Part shown: positions 1-7,875 of the stretch, piece by piece
Layout: every line of letters begins with the position of its first letter
Position numbering within the stretch: position 1 is the stretch's first letter
Assembly: GCF_030268685.1 (NCBI RefSeq)
Contig: NZ_BSRQ01000007.1
Span: 124,001 to 188,000, forward strand
DNA: 64,000 nt
Direction of reading: 5' to 3'
Source of the DNA: Microtetraspora sp. NBRC 13810
GTDB taxonomy: Bacteria; Actinomycetota; Actinomycetes; Streptosporangiales; Streptosporangiaceae
The notes under the pieces: model-generated
Told to the model about the DNA's origin: nothing
What the model saw: only the letters and a program-made list of their open reading frames with translations
The model's database searches: none
Position numbers and translations under genes: made by a program

Positions 1-102
1 CTCCGGGAGATCGTCAGGACGCATCCCACGGTGACGCTGCTCCACGCCGCCCGGACCCCGGAGGTCAACCACGCCGTCGTGCTGGCCCGTCTCCTGAGCT
101 AG
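1..102 (+). CDS. C-terminal end of an unidentified protein (partial)
   Basis: The window opens inside a plus-strand reading frame whose last 33 codons end at a TAG (100-102). The visible peptide finishes with VVLARLLS. It is too short to assign to a family. Codon use, with G or C in most third positions, fits a real high-GC gene. It converges on the DUF427 gene, and the two stop codons lie only about 30 bases apart, separated by a 25-bp tandem duplication. Confidence 0.6.
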   Translation, partial: LREIVRTHPTVTLLHAARTPEVNHAVVLARLLS

Positions 103-144
103 CGGATCAGGAGAACAGCTGAGCTAGCGGATCAGGAGAACAGC
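95..144. repeat. 25-bp perfect tandem duplication across two stop codons
   Basis: Positions 95-119 and 120-144 are identical. Copy 1 contains the TAG of the plus-strand gene (100-102), and copy 2 contains the stop of the minus-strand DUF427 gene (132-134). Because copy 1 also holds the same TCA triplet (107-109), the duplication could have left the DUF427 stop unchanged while adding spacer. Confidence 0.9.
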
Positions 145-863
145 GACTTCGGCCGCTCCTGGAGGACCTCGTCCACGTAGACGTCGACCTTCTCGTTGTA
201 GAAGGAGATCAGGCCGGCGACCTTGCGGCTCTCGTCCAGCGGCGTCGGGTAGGACCAGGCGAGATCGGCCTGCCCGTTGACGCTCCAGTACTCCGCCGTG
301 CCCTTGTACGGGCAGTGCGTCACGGTGCCGGTGTGCTCCAGGAGGTCGAGGCGGACGTCGGTCTTCGGCAGGTAATAGCGCGTGGGCAGGCCGGTCTCGA
401 AGAGGATGCGGGCGCCGCGGGAGTCGGCCACCGTCACCCCGCCGACCTCCACCCGGATCCGCCGGGAGCTCGCGAGGATGTCCACCCGGGTGTAGGGGTC
501 GCGGGCGTGCACGAAGACCTCTTCGTCCTCCTCGAACCACGCCTCCAGCGCGTCCCAGGTGAAGCGGACCCTGCCGCGCAGCTCCTCGATCGGGGAGTCG
601 GGGTAGACCAGGGCGGCGTCCTGCCGGTCGCCCAGCGCGTACACCTGGCCGTCGCCCCGGCTGGGCGAGTGCTCGATCTCGCCGGTGGGCTTCAGCAGCC
701 CCGGCTCGACGTCTTCCAGCGGGAAGTAGTACGTGGGGTAGTAGGGCTTCTCCCACACCAGCAGGGCCCGGGTTGTGTCGGCGACCGGACGCCCGCCGAA
801 GTAGGCGCGAACTCTCTTGGCCGTGGGCTCAAGCCGCACCCGGCCGCGTTTTGTCGGCTCCAT
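132..863 (-). CDS. DUF427 family protein with two tandem DUF427 domains
   Basis: This 243-residue protein is made of two copies of the same roughly 100-residue domain, at about residues 11-115 and 135-230. Each copy has the family pattern of a short strand before a YYFP or YYLP motif, then a HSPSRG- or HCPYKG-like loop, then a final YP segment; the second copy carries the more typical HCPYKG and YWSV motifs. DUF427 proteins are small beta-rich cytoplasmic proteins of unknown function, and two-domain versions are common in actinobacteria. The ATG at 863 has no strong upstream start in frame. The gene is divergent from the NhaA-thioredoxin gene, with about 150 bases between them for both promoters. 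The family call is firm; no activity can be given. Confidence 0.85.
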   Translation of the reverse strand: MEPTKRGRVRLEPTAKRVRAYFGGRPVADTTRALLVWEKPYYPTYYFPLEDVEPGLLKPTGEIEHSPSRGDGQVYALGDRQDAALVYPDSPIEELRGRVRFTWDALEAWFEEDEEVFVHARDPYTRVDILASSRRIRVEVGGVTVADSRGARILFETGLPTRYYLPKTDVRLDLLEHTGTVTHCPYKGTAEYWSVNGQADLAWSYPTPLDESRKVAGLISFYNEKVDVYVDEVLQERPKSLFS

Positions 864-1010
864 GGGCTGTGCAACCCCGCGCCCACCCCCCTTGTTCCCC
901 TATATCTGGGCAAAGGTCACCCACCCCAGGTAACGGACATAACATCCGAAACCCGTCGCAATCTGCCATAACCTGGGACCTGCGCCGACCGACCGGGGGG
1001 AATCGTTGTC

Positions 1011-2813
1011 ATGCGCGCGTTCTTCAGGACGGAGGTGGGCGGCACCAGCGTGCTGCTCGCCGCCACCATGCTCGGCCTGCTGTGGGCCAACTCGCCGTGG
1101 GCCGGCACCTACGAGACCTTCTGGCACACCGCCCTGGGCATCTCCTTCGGCGGCGAGTCCTTCACCCTCGACCTGCGGCACTGGGTGAACGACGGCCTGA
1201 TGACGGTGTTCTTCTTCGTCATCGGCCTGGAGTTCTCCCGCGAGGTGACCGTCGGCCGGCTCCGCGACCGGCGGCTGATCGCCGTGCCCGCGGTCGCCGC
1301 GTTCGGCGGCATGCTGGTACCCGCCGGGATCTACCTGGCGCTCAACGCGGGCGGCCCGGGCGCGGGCGGCTGGGGCGTGCCGATCGCCACCGACACCGCC
1401 TTCGTGCTCGGCGTGCTCGCCGTCGTCGGCGCGCGCTGCCCCGAGCCGCTGCGCGCCTTCCTGCTCACGCTGGCGATCGTCGACGACGTGCTGGCCATCC
1501 TGGTCATCGCGATCTTCTACACCGACGCCCTGTCCGTGACCGCGCTGCTGTGGGCGCTCGTCCTCCTGGCGTCGATCCTCACCCTGCGCCGGCTGCGCTT
1601 CTGGCGCCCGCCCGCCTACGTCGCGCTCGGCTTCGCGCTGTGGGTGGCGACGCTGAAGAGCGGCGTGCATCCCACGCTGGTGGGCATCGCGCTCGGCGCG
1701 CTGGTGCTGGTCTACGCGCCGCAGGAGCACAAGGTCATGCTCGCCGGCGAAGCCGTACAGGAGTTCGCCAGCGCCCCGGACGCCCGGCTGGCCGTCCAGG
1801 CGGCCCGGACCGTACGGCGGGCGGTGTCGGTCAACGAGCGCCTCCAGCTCCTGCTGCACCCGTGGAGCAGCTACGTCATCGTGCCGATCTTCGCGCTCGC
1901 CAACGCCGGGGTGCGGCTGGACGCCGAGGCCCTGCGGCACGCCGCCGCCTCCCCCGTCACCTGGGGGATCGCGCTCGGCCTCGTGCTGGGCAAGCTCGCC
2001 GGCATCACCCTCGGCACCTGGCTCCCGCTACGGCTCGACTGGGGCGTCCTGCCCGGCAACCTGGTCTGGGGGCAGTTGCTCGGCGGCGCGGCGGTCTCCG
2101 GGATCGGGTTCACGGTCGCGCTGTTCATCGTGGACCTCGCCTTCGCCGATCCGGTCGTCCGCGGCGACGCCAAGATCGGGATCATCGCCGGGTCGCTGGT
2201 CGCCGCGCTGCTGGGCTGGCTGATCTTCCGGCTGGCCTGGGACCAGGGAGGCGTCTGCGCGCCGCCGGAGGCCGGACCGGAGGAGGATCTGCCCGAGACG
2301 CTCGCCGTGCCGGTGCACGAGGGGGACCACGTCCGGGGTCCCGCGGACGCGGCGGTGACGCTGGTGGAGTACGGCGACTTCGAGTGCCCCTACTGCGGGC
2401 GGCTGCACCGCGTCCTGGAACGGCTCCGCGAACGGCACCCCGGCCTGCGGGTCGTGTTCCGGCACCTCCCCATGCGCGAACTGCACCCGCACGCCGCGGC
2501 AGCCGCCCTGGTCGCGGAGGACGCCGCCGACCACGGCAGGTTCTGGGAGATGCATGACACGCTCTTCGCCCACCAGCGCCACCTGACCGACCTGGAACTC
2601 GCGGAATACGCCCACGGGCTGGGCTTCGAGCCCTGGCAGCGGATCAGGGAACACCAGGACCGCATCGCCGCCGACCAGGACTCCGCCCGCCGCAGCGGCG
2701 CCCGCGGCACCCCGACGATCTTCCTCAACGGCACGAGGTACCACGGCCGCCACGACCTGGAGTCCCTCTCCCGGGCGATCGCCGCCCTGTCAGCCGGACA
2801 CCGGACGCCGTGA
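1011..2813 (+). CDS. nhaA: NhaA-type Na+/H+ antiporter fused to a DsbA-like thioredoxin domain
   Basis: This 600-residue protein is a two-part fusion. Residues 1 to about 405 are a complete NhaA sodium/proton antiporter with the usual multiple membrane segments. The antiporter signature is present: Asp128 in PIATDTA, and the paired Asp158-Asp159 in LAIVDDVLA, which match the sodium-binding aspartates of E. coli NhaA. After an acidic, proline-containing linker, residues about 425-595 form a thioredoxin_4/DsbA-like domain with a CPYC active site (Cys459, Cys462) and the cis-proline loop GTPTIF. The ATG at 1011 follows a G-rich ribosome site. E. coli NhaA is about 390 residues, so the extra 200 are the redox domain. 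The gene overlaps the convergent GNAT gene by 24 bases. Such fusions are known in actinobacteria; how the redox domain serves transport is not known. Confidence 0.93.
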   Translation: MRAFFRTEVGGTSVLLAATMLGLLWANSPWAGTYETFWHTALGISFGGESFTLDLRHWVNDGLMTVFFFVIGLEFSREVTVGRLRDRRLIAVPAVAAFGGMLVPAGIYLALNAGGPGAGGWGVPIATDTAFVLGVLAVVGARCPEPLRAFLLTLAIVDDVLAILVIAIFYTDALSVTALLWALVLLASILTLRRLRFWRPPAYVALGFALWVATLKSGVHPTLVGIALGALVLVYAPQEHKVMLAGEAVQEFASAPDARLAVQAARTVRRAVSVNERLQLLLHPWSSYVIVPIFALANAGVRLDAEALRHAAASPVTWGIALGLVLGKLAGITLGTWLPLRLDWGVLPGNLVWGQLLGGAAVSGIGFTVALFIVDLAFADPVVRGDAKIGIIAGSLVAALLGWLIFRLAWDQGGVCAPPEAGPEEDLPETLAVPVHEGDHVRGPADAAVTLVEYGDFECPYCGRLHRVLERLRERHPGLRVVFRHLPMRELHPHAAAAALVAEDAADHGRFWEMHDTLFAHQRHLTDLELAEYAHGLGFEPWQRIREHQDRIAADQDSARRSGARGTPTIFLNGTRYHGRHDLESLSRAIAALSAGHRTP

Positions 2814-3362
2814 CCCGGACGCCGTGACCGGCGCCGAGGTCGTGCGCGGATACGGCCGCGGTCGTCGCACCATGTGGACGTCGATCGGGTCCTGGGCCTC
2901 CACGGTGAACCCGTGGCGCTCGTACAGCCGCCGGGCGGCGCTGCCCTGCAGGACGATCAGGCGGACGAGCACGCCGTCGGCGTCGATCCGTTCCAGCAGT
3001 ACCCGCAGGACGGCCGATCCGAGCCCCCTGCCCTGCAGGCCAGGAACGAGATAGAAGTGCTCCAGCCAGCGTCCGTCCTCGGTCGGGCGCACGGTGACGG
3101 AGCCCGCGAAGGCGCCGCCGGCCACGATGACCAACGTGTGCAGCGCGGAGAAGGAGTCCCGCAGCCGCTGGCGGACCCGATGCTCGTCGAACCGTCCCAG
3201 CCGTTCCAGGTCCGGCCGCATCACCGTCGCCCGCAGCTCGGCGATCGCCTCGACGTCGGCCGGCTCCGCGGCGCGCAGCGCCCATTCCACGGGACGGCCC
3301 GGCTCGTTCCCCGGCGCCGCCTGGCGCGGCCGTGTCCCGTCTGCCCCTGCACTCGTCTCCAT
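2790..3362 (-). CDS. GNAT family N-acetyltransferase
   Basis: This 190-residue protein has a GNAT acyltransferase fold. The acetyl-CoA-binding motif is seen as LVPGLQGRGLGSAVL (the Q/R-x-x-G-x-G/A pattern), followed by a helix and the late ARRLYERHGF segment that normally closes the domain. The substrate cannot be read from sequence. A loosely conserved 25-residue extension precedes the domain, so the true start could be inside it. The last 24 bases overlap the 3' end of nhaA on the other strand. Confidence 0.85.
   Translation of the reverse strand: METSAGADGTRPRQAAPGNEPGRPVEWALRAAEPADVEAIAELRATVMRPDLERLGRFDEHRVRQRLRDSFSALHTLVIVAGGAFAGSVTVRPTEDGRWLEHFYLVPGLQGRGLGSAVLRVLLERIDADGVLVRLIVLQGSAARRLYERHGFTVEAQDPIDVHMVRRPRPYPRTTSAPVTASGSRRPVSG
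2801..2828. repeat. 14-bp perfect tandem duplication at the nhaA stop codon
   Basis: Positions 2801-2814 and 2815-2828 are identical (CCGGACGCCGTGAC). Copy 1 contains the TGA stop of the NhaA fusion (2811-2813). The repeat also lies inside the 3' coding end of the convergent GNAT gene, where it adds a repeated tail. Confidence 0.9.
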
Positions 3363-3465
3363 GGCCGGATTATCCTAATAGCCCGCTTCGACCACATGAG
3401 TCACCGGCCGGGCGTGCCACAGCCCCCCCTGACTCACCGCCGCCGCGTTCGCCGGATCGGTCGGG

Positions 3466-3843
3466 TCAATGCCAGCGGGTGAAGCGCAGGAAACGGGCGA
3501 TGTCGGGCAGGCGCCTGCCGTCCGCGCGGTCGGGCCGGATGGTGAAGGCGCGGGCCAGCTTGGTGATTTCCAGGACGCGCCGCAGGACACCGTGCACATG
3601 GGTGAGCTCCATGGTGCCGTCGGCGCGGACGACCTTCTGCTGAGCCTTGACGAGGGTGTCCAGCCCGTGGGAGTCGCAGAACGTCAGTCCCCCGGCGTCC
3701 ACCACCAGACGCCGGCGACCGCTCGCCAGCACCTCGTCGACCGCCGACAGCAGGGAGGAGGTCGATGTCATGTCCAGCTCACCGTTCAGGGCCAGGACGC
3801 TGTAATCGTCATGGTGGGTCGTGCGCACGGACAGAGTGGTCAT
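3466..3843 (-). CDS. STAS-domain anti-sigma factor antagonist (SpoIIAA/RsbV-like)
   Basis: This 125-residue single STAS domain belongs to the anti-anti-sigma family, which in its unphosphorylated form releases a sigma factor by binding a serine kinase. The loop that carries the phosphorylated serine is seen as TFCDSHGLD, with Ser58 directly after Asp57, exactly as in B. subtilis SpoIIAA; the usual second Ser or Thr is His59 here. A short basic tail follows the domain. No kinase or sigma gene sits next to it, so its partners are elsewhere. It starts 10 bases after the EamA gene on the same strand, so the two may be co-transcribed. The PP2C phosphatase at 15.7 kb is of the kind that acts on such antagonists, but the link is inference. 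Confidence 0.88.
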   Translation of the reverse strand: MTTLSVRTTHHDDYSVLALNGELDMTSTSSLLSAVDEVLASGRRRLVVDAGGLTFCDSHGLDTLVKAQQKVVRADGTMELTHVHGVLRRVLEITKLARAFTIRPDRADGRRLPDIARFLRFTRWH

Positions 3844-3853
3844 GGGATACCGG

Positions 3854-4819
3854 CTATGCAGGAGTGTCGGCTCTTTCCCTCACCCTACGCCGCCGTCCGG
3901 GCCGCGTCCGGGCACCCCGTCGGCGCCGCGCCCCAGAGCCGTGCAGGCCGATGACGATTCCCGCGACGACCAGCGCCGCGCCCGCCAGGTCCGGGCCGGA
4001 CGGCGTGCCGACGCCCAGCACCACGCCGGTCGTGATCGCGCCCACCGGGATCAGCCCGGCGAACAGCCCGGCCACGTCCGCGCCGAGCCTGGGCAGCGCG
4101 CTGTACCACAGGAAGAACGCGATCGTGGTGACCACCACCGACAGGTATCCCAGTCCCAGGGCCTCGGGAAGCGTCGGCGCCCGGAGCATGCCCGTGCCCT
4201 CGGCGAACCCGCCGATCACCAGCAGCAGCGGCACGGCCAGCGCGGTCGTGTAGGCCGACACCCGGACCGCGCCCAGTCTGGGCAGCAGCGGGACGGCCAG
4301 CAGCGAGAAGGACATCTCGCAGGCCAGCGCGCCCAGCGACCACAGCAGCGCGGGCAGGTCGCCGCTGCCCAGGCCGGTCGCGACCGCGGCGCCGGCGGCC
4401 ACCACCGCCGCGCCCGCGACGACGCGCGGCGCGGGCCGGCGCCCGCCCAGCAGCGCCAGAGCCAGCGGCACCGTGGCGAGCACCGTGCCGACCAGCGCCG
4501 GCCCCGCGTGCCGGGTCGCCTCGATCACGCACACGTTGAACAGCACCAGCCCGGTCAGCGAGAGCGCGGTCAGCAGCAGCGTCTCGCGCCGGGTGGGCCG
4601 CACGAACGGCAGGCGCAGCAGCCGCGCGGCGGCCAGCAGCAACGCGGCGGCCACGGCGTAGCGGACCGCCTGGCCGCCGTAGATCGGGTAGTCGGCGATC
4701 AGTCCTGACACGGCGGCCAGGGTGCCCACCAGGAACATCGCCCCGGCGGCCCGCGCCACCGCGTCATCCCGGACCGGGCCGGCGGCGGAGGCGTCCGGCG
4801 TGGGAGTTCGTCCTGTCAC
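3854..4819 (-). CDS. EamA (DMT superfamily) transporter
   Basis: This 321-residue integral membrane protein has about ten hydrophobic segments in two halves, as in the EamA/RhaT drug-metabolite transporter family. Typical pieces are LTGLVLFNVCVIEATRH in the first half and FFLWYSALPRLGA and FAGLIPVGA in the second. EamA proteins export amino acids or other metabolites; the substrate is unknown. The open frame runs far upstream, but homology begins at the GTG at 4819; an ATG at 4738 is the next choice. The gene is divergent from the XdhC-like gene, and a 10-bp inverted repeat lies in the gap. Confidence 0.85.
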   Translation of the reverse strand: MTGRTPTPDASAAGPVRDDAVARAAGAMFLVGTLAAVSGLIADYPIYGGQAVRYAVAAALLLAAARLLRLPFVRPTRRETLLLTALSLTGLVLFNVCVIEATRHAGPALVGTVLATVPLALALLGGRRPAPRVVAGAAVVAAGAAVATGLGSGDLPALLWSLGALACEMSFSLLAVPLLPRLGAVRVSAYTTALAVPLLLVIGGFAEGTGMLRAPTLPEALGLGYLSVVVTTIAFFLWYSALPRLGADVAGLFAGLIPVGAITTGVVLGVGTPSGPDLAGAALVVAGIVIGLHGSGARRRRGARTRPGRRRRVRERADTPA

Positions 4820-4837
4820 ACCGGTGAATCTAGGAAC

Positions 4838-4889
4838 CGATTGGTCCGGCGTCCAAGGCCATTCGGCCGGGGAGATTGTGGACCAATCG
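4838..4889. promoter_or_regulatory. 10-bp inverted repeat upstream of the EamA gene
   Basis: CGATTGGTCC at 4838-4847 is the exact reverse complement of GGACCAATCG at 4880-4889, with 32 bases between. It sits in the divergent gap between the EamA and XdhC-like genes. The two arms could be paired operator half-sites for a regulator encoded elsewhere. The function is inferred from position and symmetry only. Confidence 0.5.
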
Positions 4890-4930
4890 CTGTAGCCTTT
4901 ACAAAGTAGATCGGGATACCGTGTCGTAGG

Positions 4931-5446
4931 GTGGGTCTCGTGACCCACGTACACGATCCGGCATGCGAGGTGGCGCTCGGCCACGACGCGGCGGCCGGCA
5001 GCGAGACGCGGACCCTCGTCGCGGTGTTCTCCTCGCCGGTCGCCGAGCTGCTGCTGAGGTTCGGCGCCGAGCTCGGCTACCGCACGCTGCTGCTGGAGCC
5101 GGATCCGGCCCGCGCGCCCGCCGGGGCGCTGGCCGCCGCCGGGCCGGAGCTGGACGGCACGGCCGACGTGGTGGTCACCGACCACCATCGCGCCGAGGTG
5201 GGGCCGATCCTGCGCGACGTCCTCGCCCGGCCGGTCCGCTGGGTGGGCATCATGGGCAGCCCACGGCACGAGGGCCCGCACGTCACGGCGCTCGCCGAGC
5301 TGGGCGTGCCCGCCGGGGAGATCGCCCGGGTGCACCGCCCGATCGGCCTCAACATCGGCTCCCGCACCCCGGCCGAGATCGCCCTGGCCACCCTCGCCGG
5401 TCTCGTCGCCGACCGTAACGGCCGGCCGGGCGGCTTCCACTTCTGA
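4931..5446 (+). CDS. XdhC C-terminal domain protein
   Basis: This protein of about 171 residues matches the Rossmann-like C-terminal domain of the XdhC/CoxF family. The family end signature is clear: HRPIGLNIGSRTPAEIA, followed by an alanine-rich helix. XdhC proteins help insert the sulfurated molybdenum cofactor into xanthine dehydrogenase-type enzymes. The N-terminal XdhC_CoxI domain, which holds the conserved cysteine, is absent, and no molybdenum hydroxylase genes are in the window. The frame opens with GTG at 4931; a second GTG at 4940 is better spaced from an AGGG ribosome site and is equally likely. Confidence 0.8.
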   Translation: MGLVTHVHDPACEVALGHDAAAGSETRTLVAVFSSPVAELLLRFGAELGYRTLLLEPDPARAPAGALAAAGPELDGTADVVVTDHHRAEVGPILRDVLARPVRWVGIMGSPRHEGPHVTALAELGVPAGEIARVHRPIGLNIGSRTPAEIALATLAGLVADRNGRPGGFHF

Positions 5447-5908
5447 TCGGCGGCGGCGACCGTACGCGAGCGTCTCACCACCCGCTGCGGTCGCACACTT
5501 TCCGGCCGCCTCAGAAGTGAAAAGTTCCGCGACTACCCATAAAGGACATCGAACCCACCTACCCCACAACACCCCAGGTCAACACATGTCCTCCTAGCCT
5601 CGTGAACACCCGAGCTCCTCACAGGGCCTCACCTGCCCGAAAGCTGGGGCTGGCAGAGGATCGTTCGGCATGCTTAGATGCCCCTAGCGCCACATGATCG
5701 ACGCTGGAGTTAACGCCGTCGAACGTTCGCGTTAAATCGCTCATCTCGGGCGGGGGGGACATGGATATCGCATCGGCTACGGTGTGTGACCGCGTCCGGC
5801 CCGCCCGCCCCGCCCGTCCGCACGGTCTCCGCGCGGGGGCGCGGGTGAGTGATTCGTCTGACTCAGACCCGGCGGGCCTCCGCCGGCCGGCGCCATGGGG
5901 GAGCGTCC
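5447..5908. other. Gene-free stretch, 462 bases
   Basis: No reading frame here looks coding. The sequence is less GC-rich than its surroundings and contains a nested palindrome at 5710-5735 that may control the LysM gene downstream. Nothing else was recognised. Confidence 0.6.
5710..5735. promoter_or_regulatory. Nested palindrome upstream of the LysM/WXG gene
   Basis: TTAACGC (5710-5716) and GCGTTAA (5729-5735) form an inverted repeat that encloses a second perfect palindrome, GAACGTTC (5721-5728). The site is about 170 bases before the start at 5909. The symmetry suggests a protein-binding site. Confidence 0.45.
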
Positions 5909-7369
5909 GTGGTTGACTCGCTGTCGGATCTCGTCACCACTCTGATCAACGCGATCAAGGCACTCGGCAGCGACCGGGACGAGCGGCAACTGAACAAGAT
6001 GGCCGCGGCGTGCACGAAGCTCGCCGCGGACCTCGGCGCCGTGGGCAAGCAGATCGACCCGGTGATCCTCGCAGGTCATGGCACCTGGACCGGCGCGGCG
6101 GCGACGCGCTACCAGCAGATGGCCACCACCTACTTCAGCCAGTCGGAACGCGCCGACGTGGTCAAGAACCTCGGCCACGTGACCGAGGTCCTCGGCATGG
6201 CCAAGCAGGCGAGCCACGAGACCAAGCGGGCGCTGGTCGAACTGCTCAAGTCCATCGGCGAGGCGATCGCGGCCAGCGCGGTCATCTCGGTGGCCTTCGG
6301 AGCGATGGGCAAGTACGCCGCCTGGGCCGCCCGCGAGCAGATGGCCGCGAAGGCCGGCACCTACGCCGTGTCCATCATGACGCGGCTGGTGTGGAACCTG
6401 CAGAAGCTCGCGAAGCCCATACAGCTGATCGCCAGGTTCCTGGGCAAGGGCAGGACGTCCACGACCCTGGCCTCCCGGCCGGCGCTGGCCCTCAAGCGGA
6501 ACAACCTTCGCGACCTGCTGGTCAACATGGGCAACGGCCGGCTCGTCAAAGGAATGACGCTGGCAGGGTCGGAGGGCATGTCGTTCGGCGCGACGAGCCT
6601 CGCGGCCATGAAGAACTTCTGGAAAGTCTTCGGCATGTCCTACACGGGCAACTACGTGACCACCGGCCTCGGCCGGATGATGAACGGCCAGTCGTTCATC
6701 ACGCCGTTCGGCCTCGGTTACGCCCAGATGAACAAGGCCTCCTGGGTCGCGGGCGCCCTGCCGTTCAGCTCCACGGTCTGGACCGGTCTGGCGGCCAGGC
6801 ACCCCGTGCGGATGAACTTCATGGCCGGTTTCACAGCCGGCTCGATCCCCTCGATCATGAACGACCGACTGGAGGGCAAGCCCTGGAGCGAGGTCGCCCA
6901 GAACTACGCCAAGTTCGGCCTGGTGTCCGGCGTTTTCAATGCCTCCATGGGCGGGTTGTTCGGCAAGGTCGGCATCAGGGACCCCAAGATGGTCATGGGA
7001 CTCGGCTCGTTCTTCGGCCTCATCCCCGGCACCGCGCTGCGCGGTCTCCCCGAGCCGATCGGCACCCCGCTCGCCCCGGTCCCCGAGCCGCTGCGGATCA
7101 ACGAGGATGCCAGAACGCTCCGCAATGCCGGCTCGATCCCCGACGACGCCCTCGCGCCCAAGCGCGCCGAGCCGCCGGCCCAGCCGGCGCCGACCCAGCC
7201 GGCGCCGGTCCAGCGTCGGGCGGGCGAGAACTCGCTGTGGGACATCGCGGAGCAGGTGTACGGCGACGGCACCCGCTGGCGGGACATCTACGAGGCCAAC
7301 CGCCAGCTCATCGGACCGGATCCGACGAAGATCCAGCCCGACATGACCTTCACGATCCCCCGGAAGTAG
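5909..7369 (+). CDS. WXG-like N-terminal domain protein with C-terminal LysM domain
   Basis: This 486-residue protein begins with a helical region of about 100 residues containing a W-x-G turn (Trp60-Thr-Gly62 in HGTWTGAAA), the hallmark of ESX/type VII secretion substrates. A long alanine- and glycine-rich middle (about 100-400) has several amphipathic or membrane-like helices, for example around AASAVISVAFGAMG. A proline-rich linker leads to a LysM peptidoglycan-binding domain in the last 55 residues (GENSLWDIAEQVYGDGTRW to TFTIP). The frame opens earlier, but the GTG at 5909 has a GGGGGAG ribosome site seven bases upstream. It faces the ESX-like and YbaB-like genes. A cell-wall-attached type VII substrate is the likely role; this is inference from domain order. 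Confidence 0.72.
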   Translation: MVDSLSDLVTTLINAIKALGSDRDERQLNKMAAACTKLAADLGAVGKQIDPVILAGHGTWTGAAATRYQQMATTYFSQSERADVVKNLGHVTEVLGMAKQASHETKRALVELLKSIGEAIAASAVISVAFGAMGKYAAWAAREQMAAKAGTYAVSIMTRLVWNLQKLAKPIQLIARFLGKGRTSTTLASRPALALKRNNLRDLLVNMGNGRLVKGMTLAGSEGMSFGATSLAAMKNFWKVFGMSYTGNYVTTGLGRMMNGQSFITPFGLGYAQMNKASWVAGALPFSSTVWTGLAARHPVRMNFMAGFTAGSIPSIMNDRLEGKPWSEVAQNYAKFGLVSGVFNASMGGLFGKVGIRDPKMVMGLGSFFGLIPGTALRGLPEPIGTPLAPVPEPLRINEDARTLRNAGSIPDDALAPKRAEPPAQPAPTQPAPVQRRAGENSLWDIAEQVYGDGTRWRDIYEANRQLIGPDPTKIQPDMTFTIPRK

Positions 7370-7389
7370 ACCACGCGCCCCCGTCACGT

Positions 7390-7427
7390 GACGACCCCGC
7401 GGCCGGAGGTCCGGCCACGGGGTCGTC
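7390..7427. terminator. Bidirectional hairpin between convergent genes
   Basis: Arms of 16 bases (7391-7406 and 7411-7426) pair with a single mismatch around an AGGT loop, and the flanking G/C pair extends the stem. It lies between the stops of the LysM gene and the YbaB-like gene and can serve both. Confidence 0.75.
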
Positions 7428-7437
7428 GTACGCTCTC

Positions 7438-7875
7438 CTACCGTTCGCCCATGTCCCTGAGGATCAGGTCGAGGCGGGCCTCCTGCTCGTCCATGGCGCG
7501 ATTGAAACGGTGGGCGATCTCGCCGAGTTGCTCGACGATCTCCTCGGGCGTGCGCGGCGACTGCCCGGCGGCCTCGCGCATCACCTGCTCGCGCCGCAGC
7601 GCGCTGTCGTCCTGGGCGCGCCGTACGGCCAGCGTGATCTCTTCGCCGAGGTCTCTGCTGCCCAGTTCCATGGCGCCGGGGGCGACCACGACCTCGAGGA
7701 TCCGCCCCTCGGCGTCGCTGCGCGCCCGGATCCTGCCGTTCGCGCTCTCCCCCTCGCCGTTGATCCCCTCGAACTCGCTGCGCATGACCTCCAGGCGGAG
7801 CCGTGCCTGCTCCGCCTGCTCCACGACCCGATCCAGGTCACCCAGCCGGAAGTCACCGGAACCGGCGGCGAACAT
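7438..7875 (-). CDS. YbaB/EbfC-like protein of an ESX-type cassette
   Basis: This 145-residue protein looks like the YbaB/EbfC family. An N-terminal helix (LDRVVEQAEQARLRLEVMR) is followed by a short beta region (GRIRARSDAEGRILEVVV) and a charged C-terminal helix. YbaB proteins bind nucleoid DNA as dimers, and shorter relatives are often found beside WXG100 genes in actinobacteria. The frame extends upstream, but the ATG at 7875 has a GGAGGA ribosome site. It overlaps the ESX-like gene by 23 bases, so the two are translated together. Confidence 0.7.
   Translation of the reverse strand: MFAAGSGDFRLGDLDRVVEQAEQARLRLEVMRSEFEGINGEGESANGRIRARSDAEGRILEVVVAPGAMELGSRDLGEEITLAVRRAQDDSALRREQVMREAAGQSPRTPEEIVEQLGEIAHRFNRAMDEQEARLDLILRDMGER

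Noticed and set aside
4820-5572. Long upstream extension of the EamA frame
   Set aside because: The extension is antisense to the XdhC-like gene and has no family match; homology starts at 4819.
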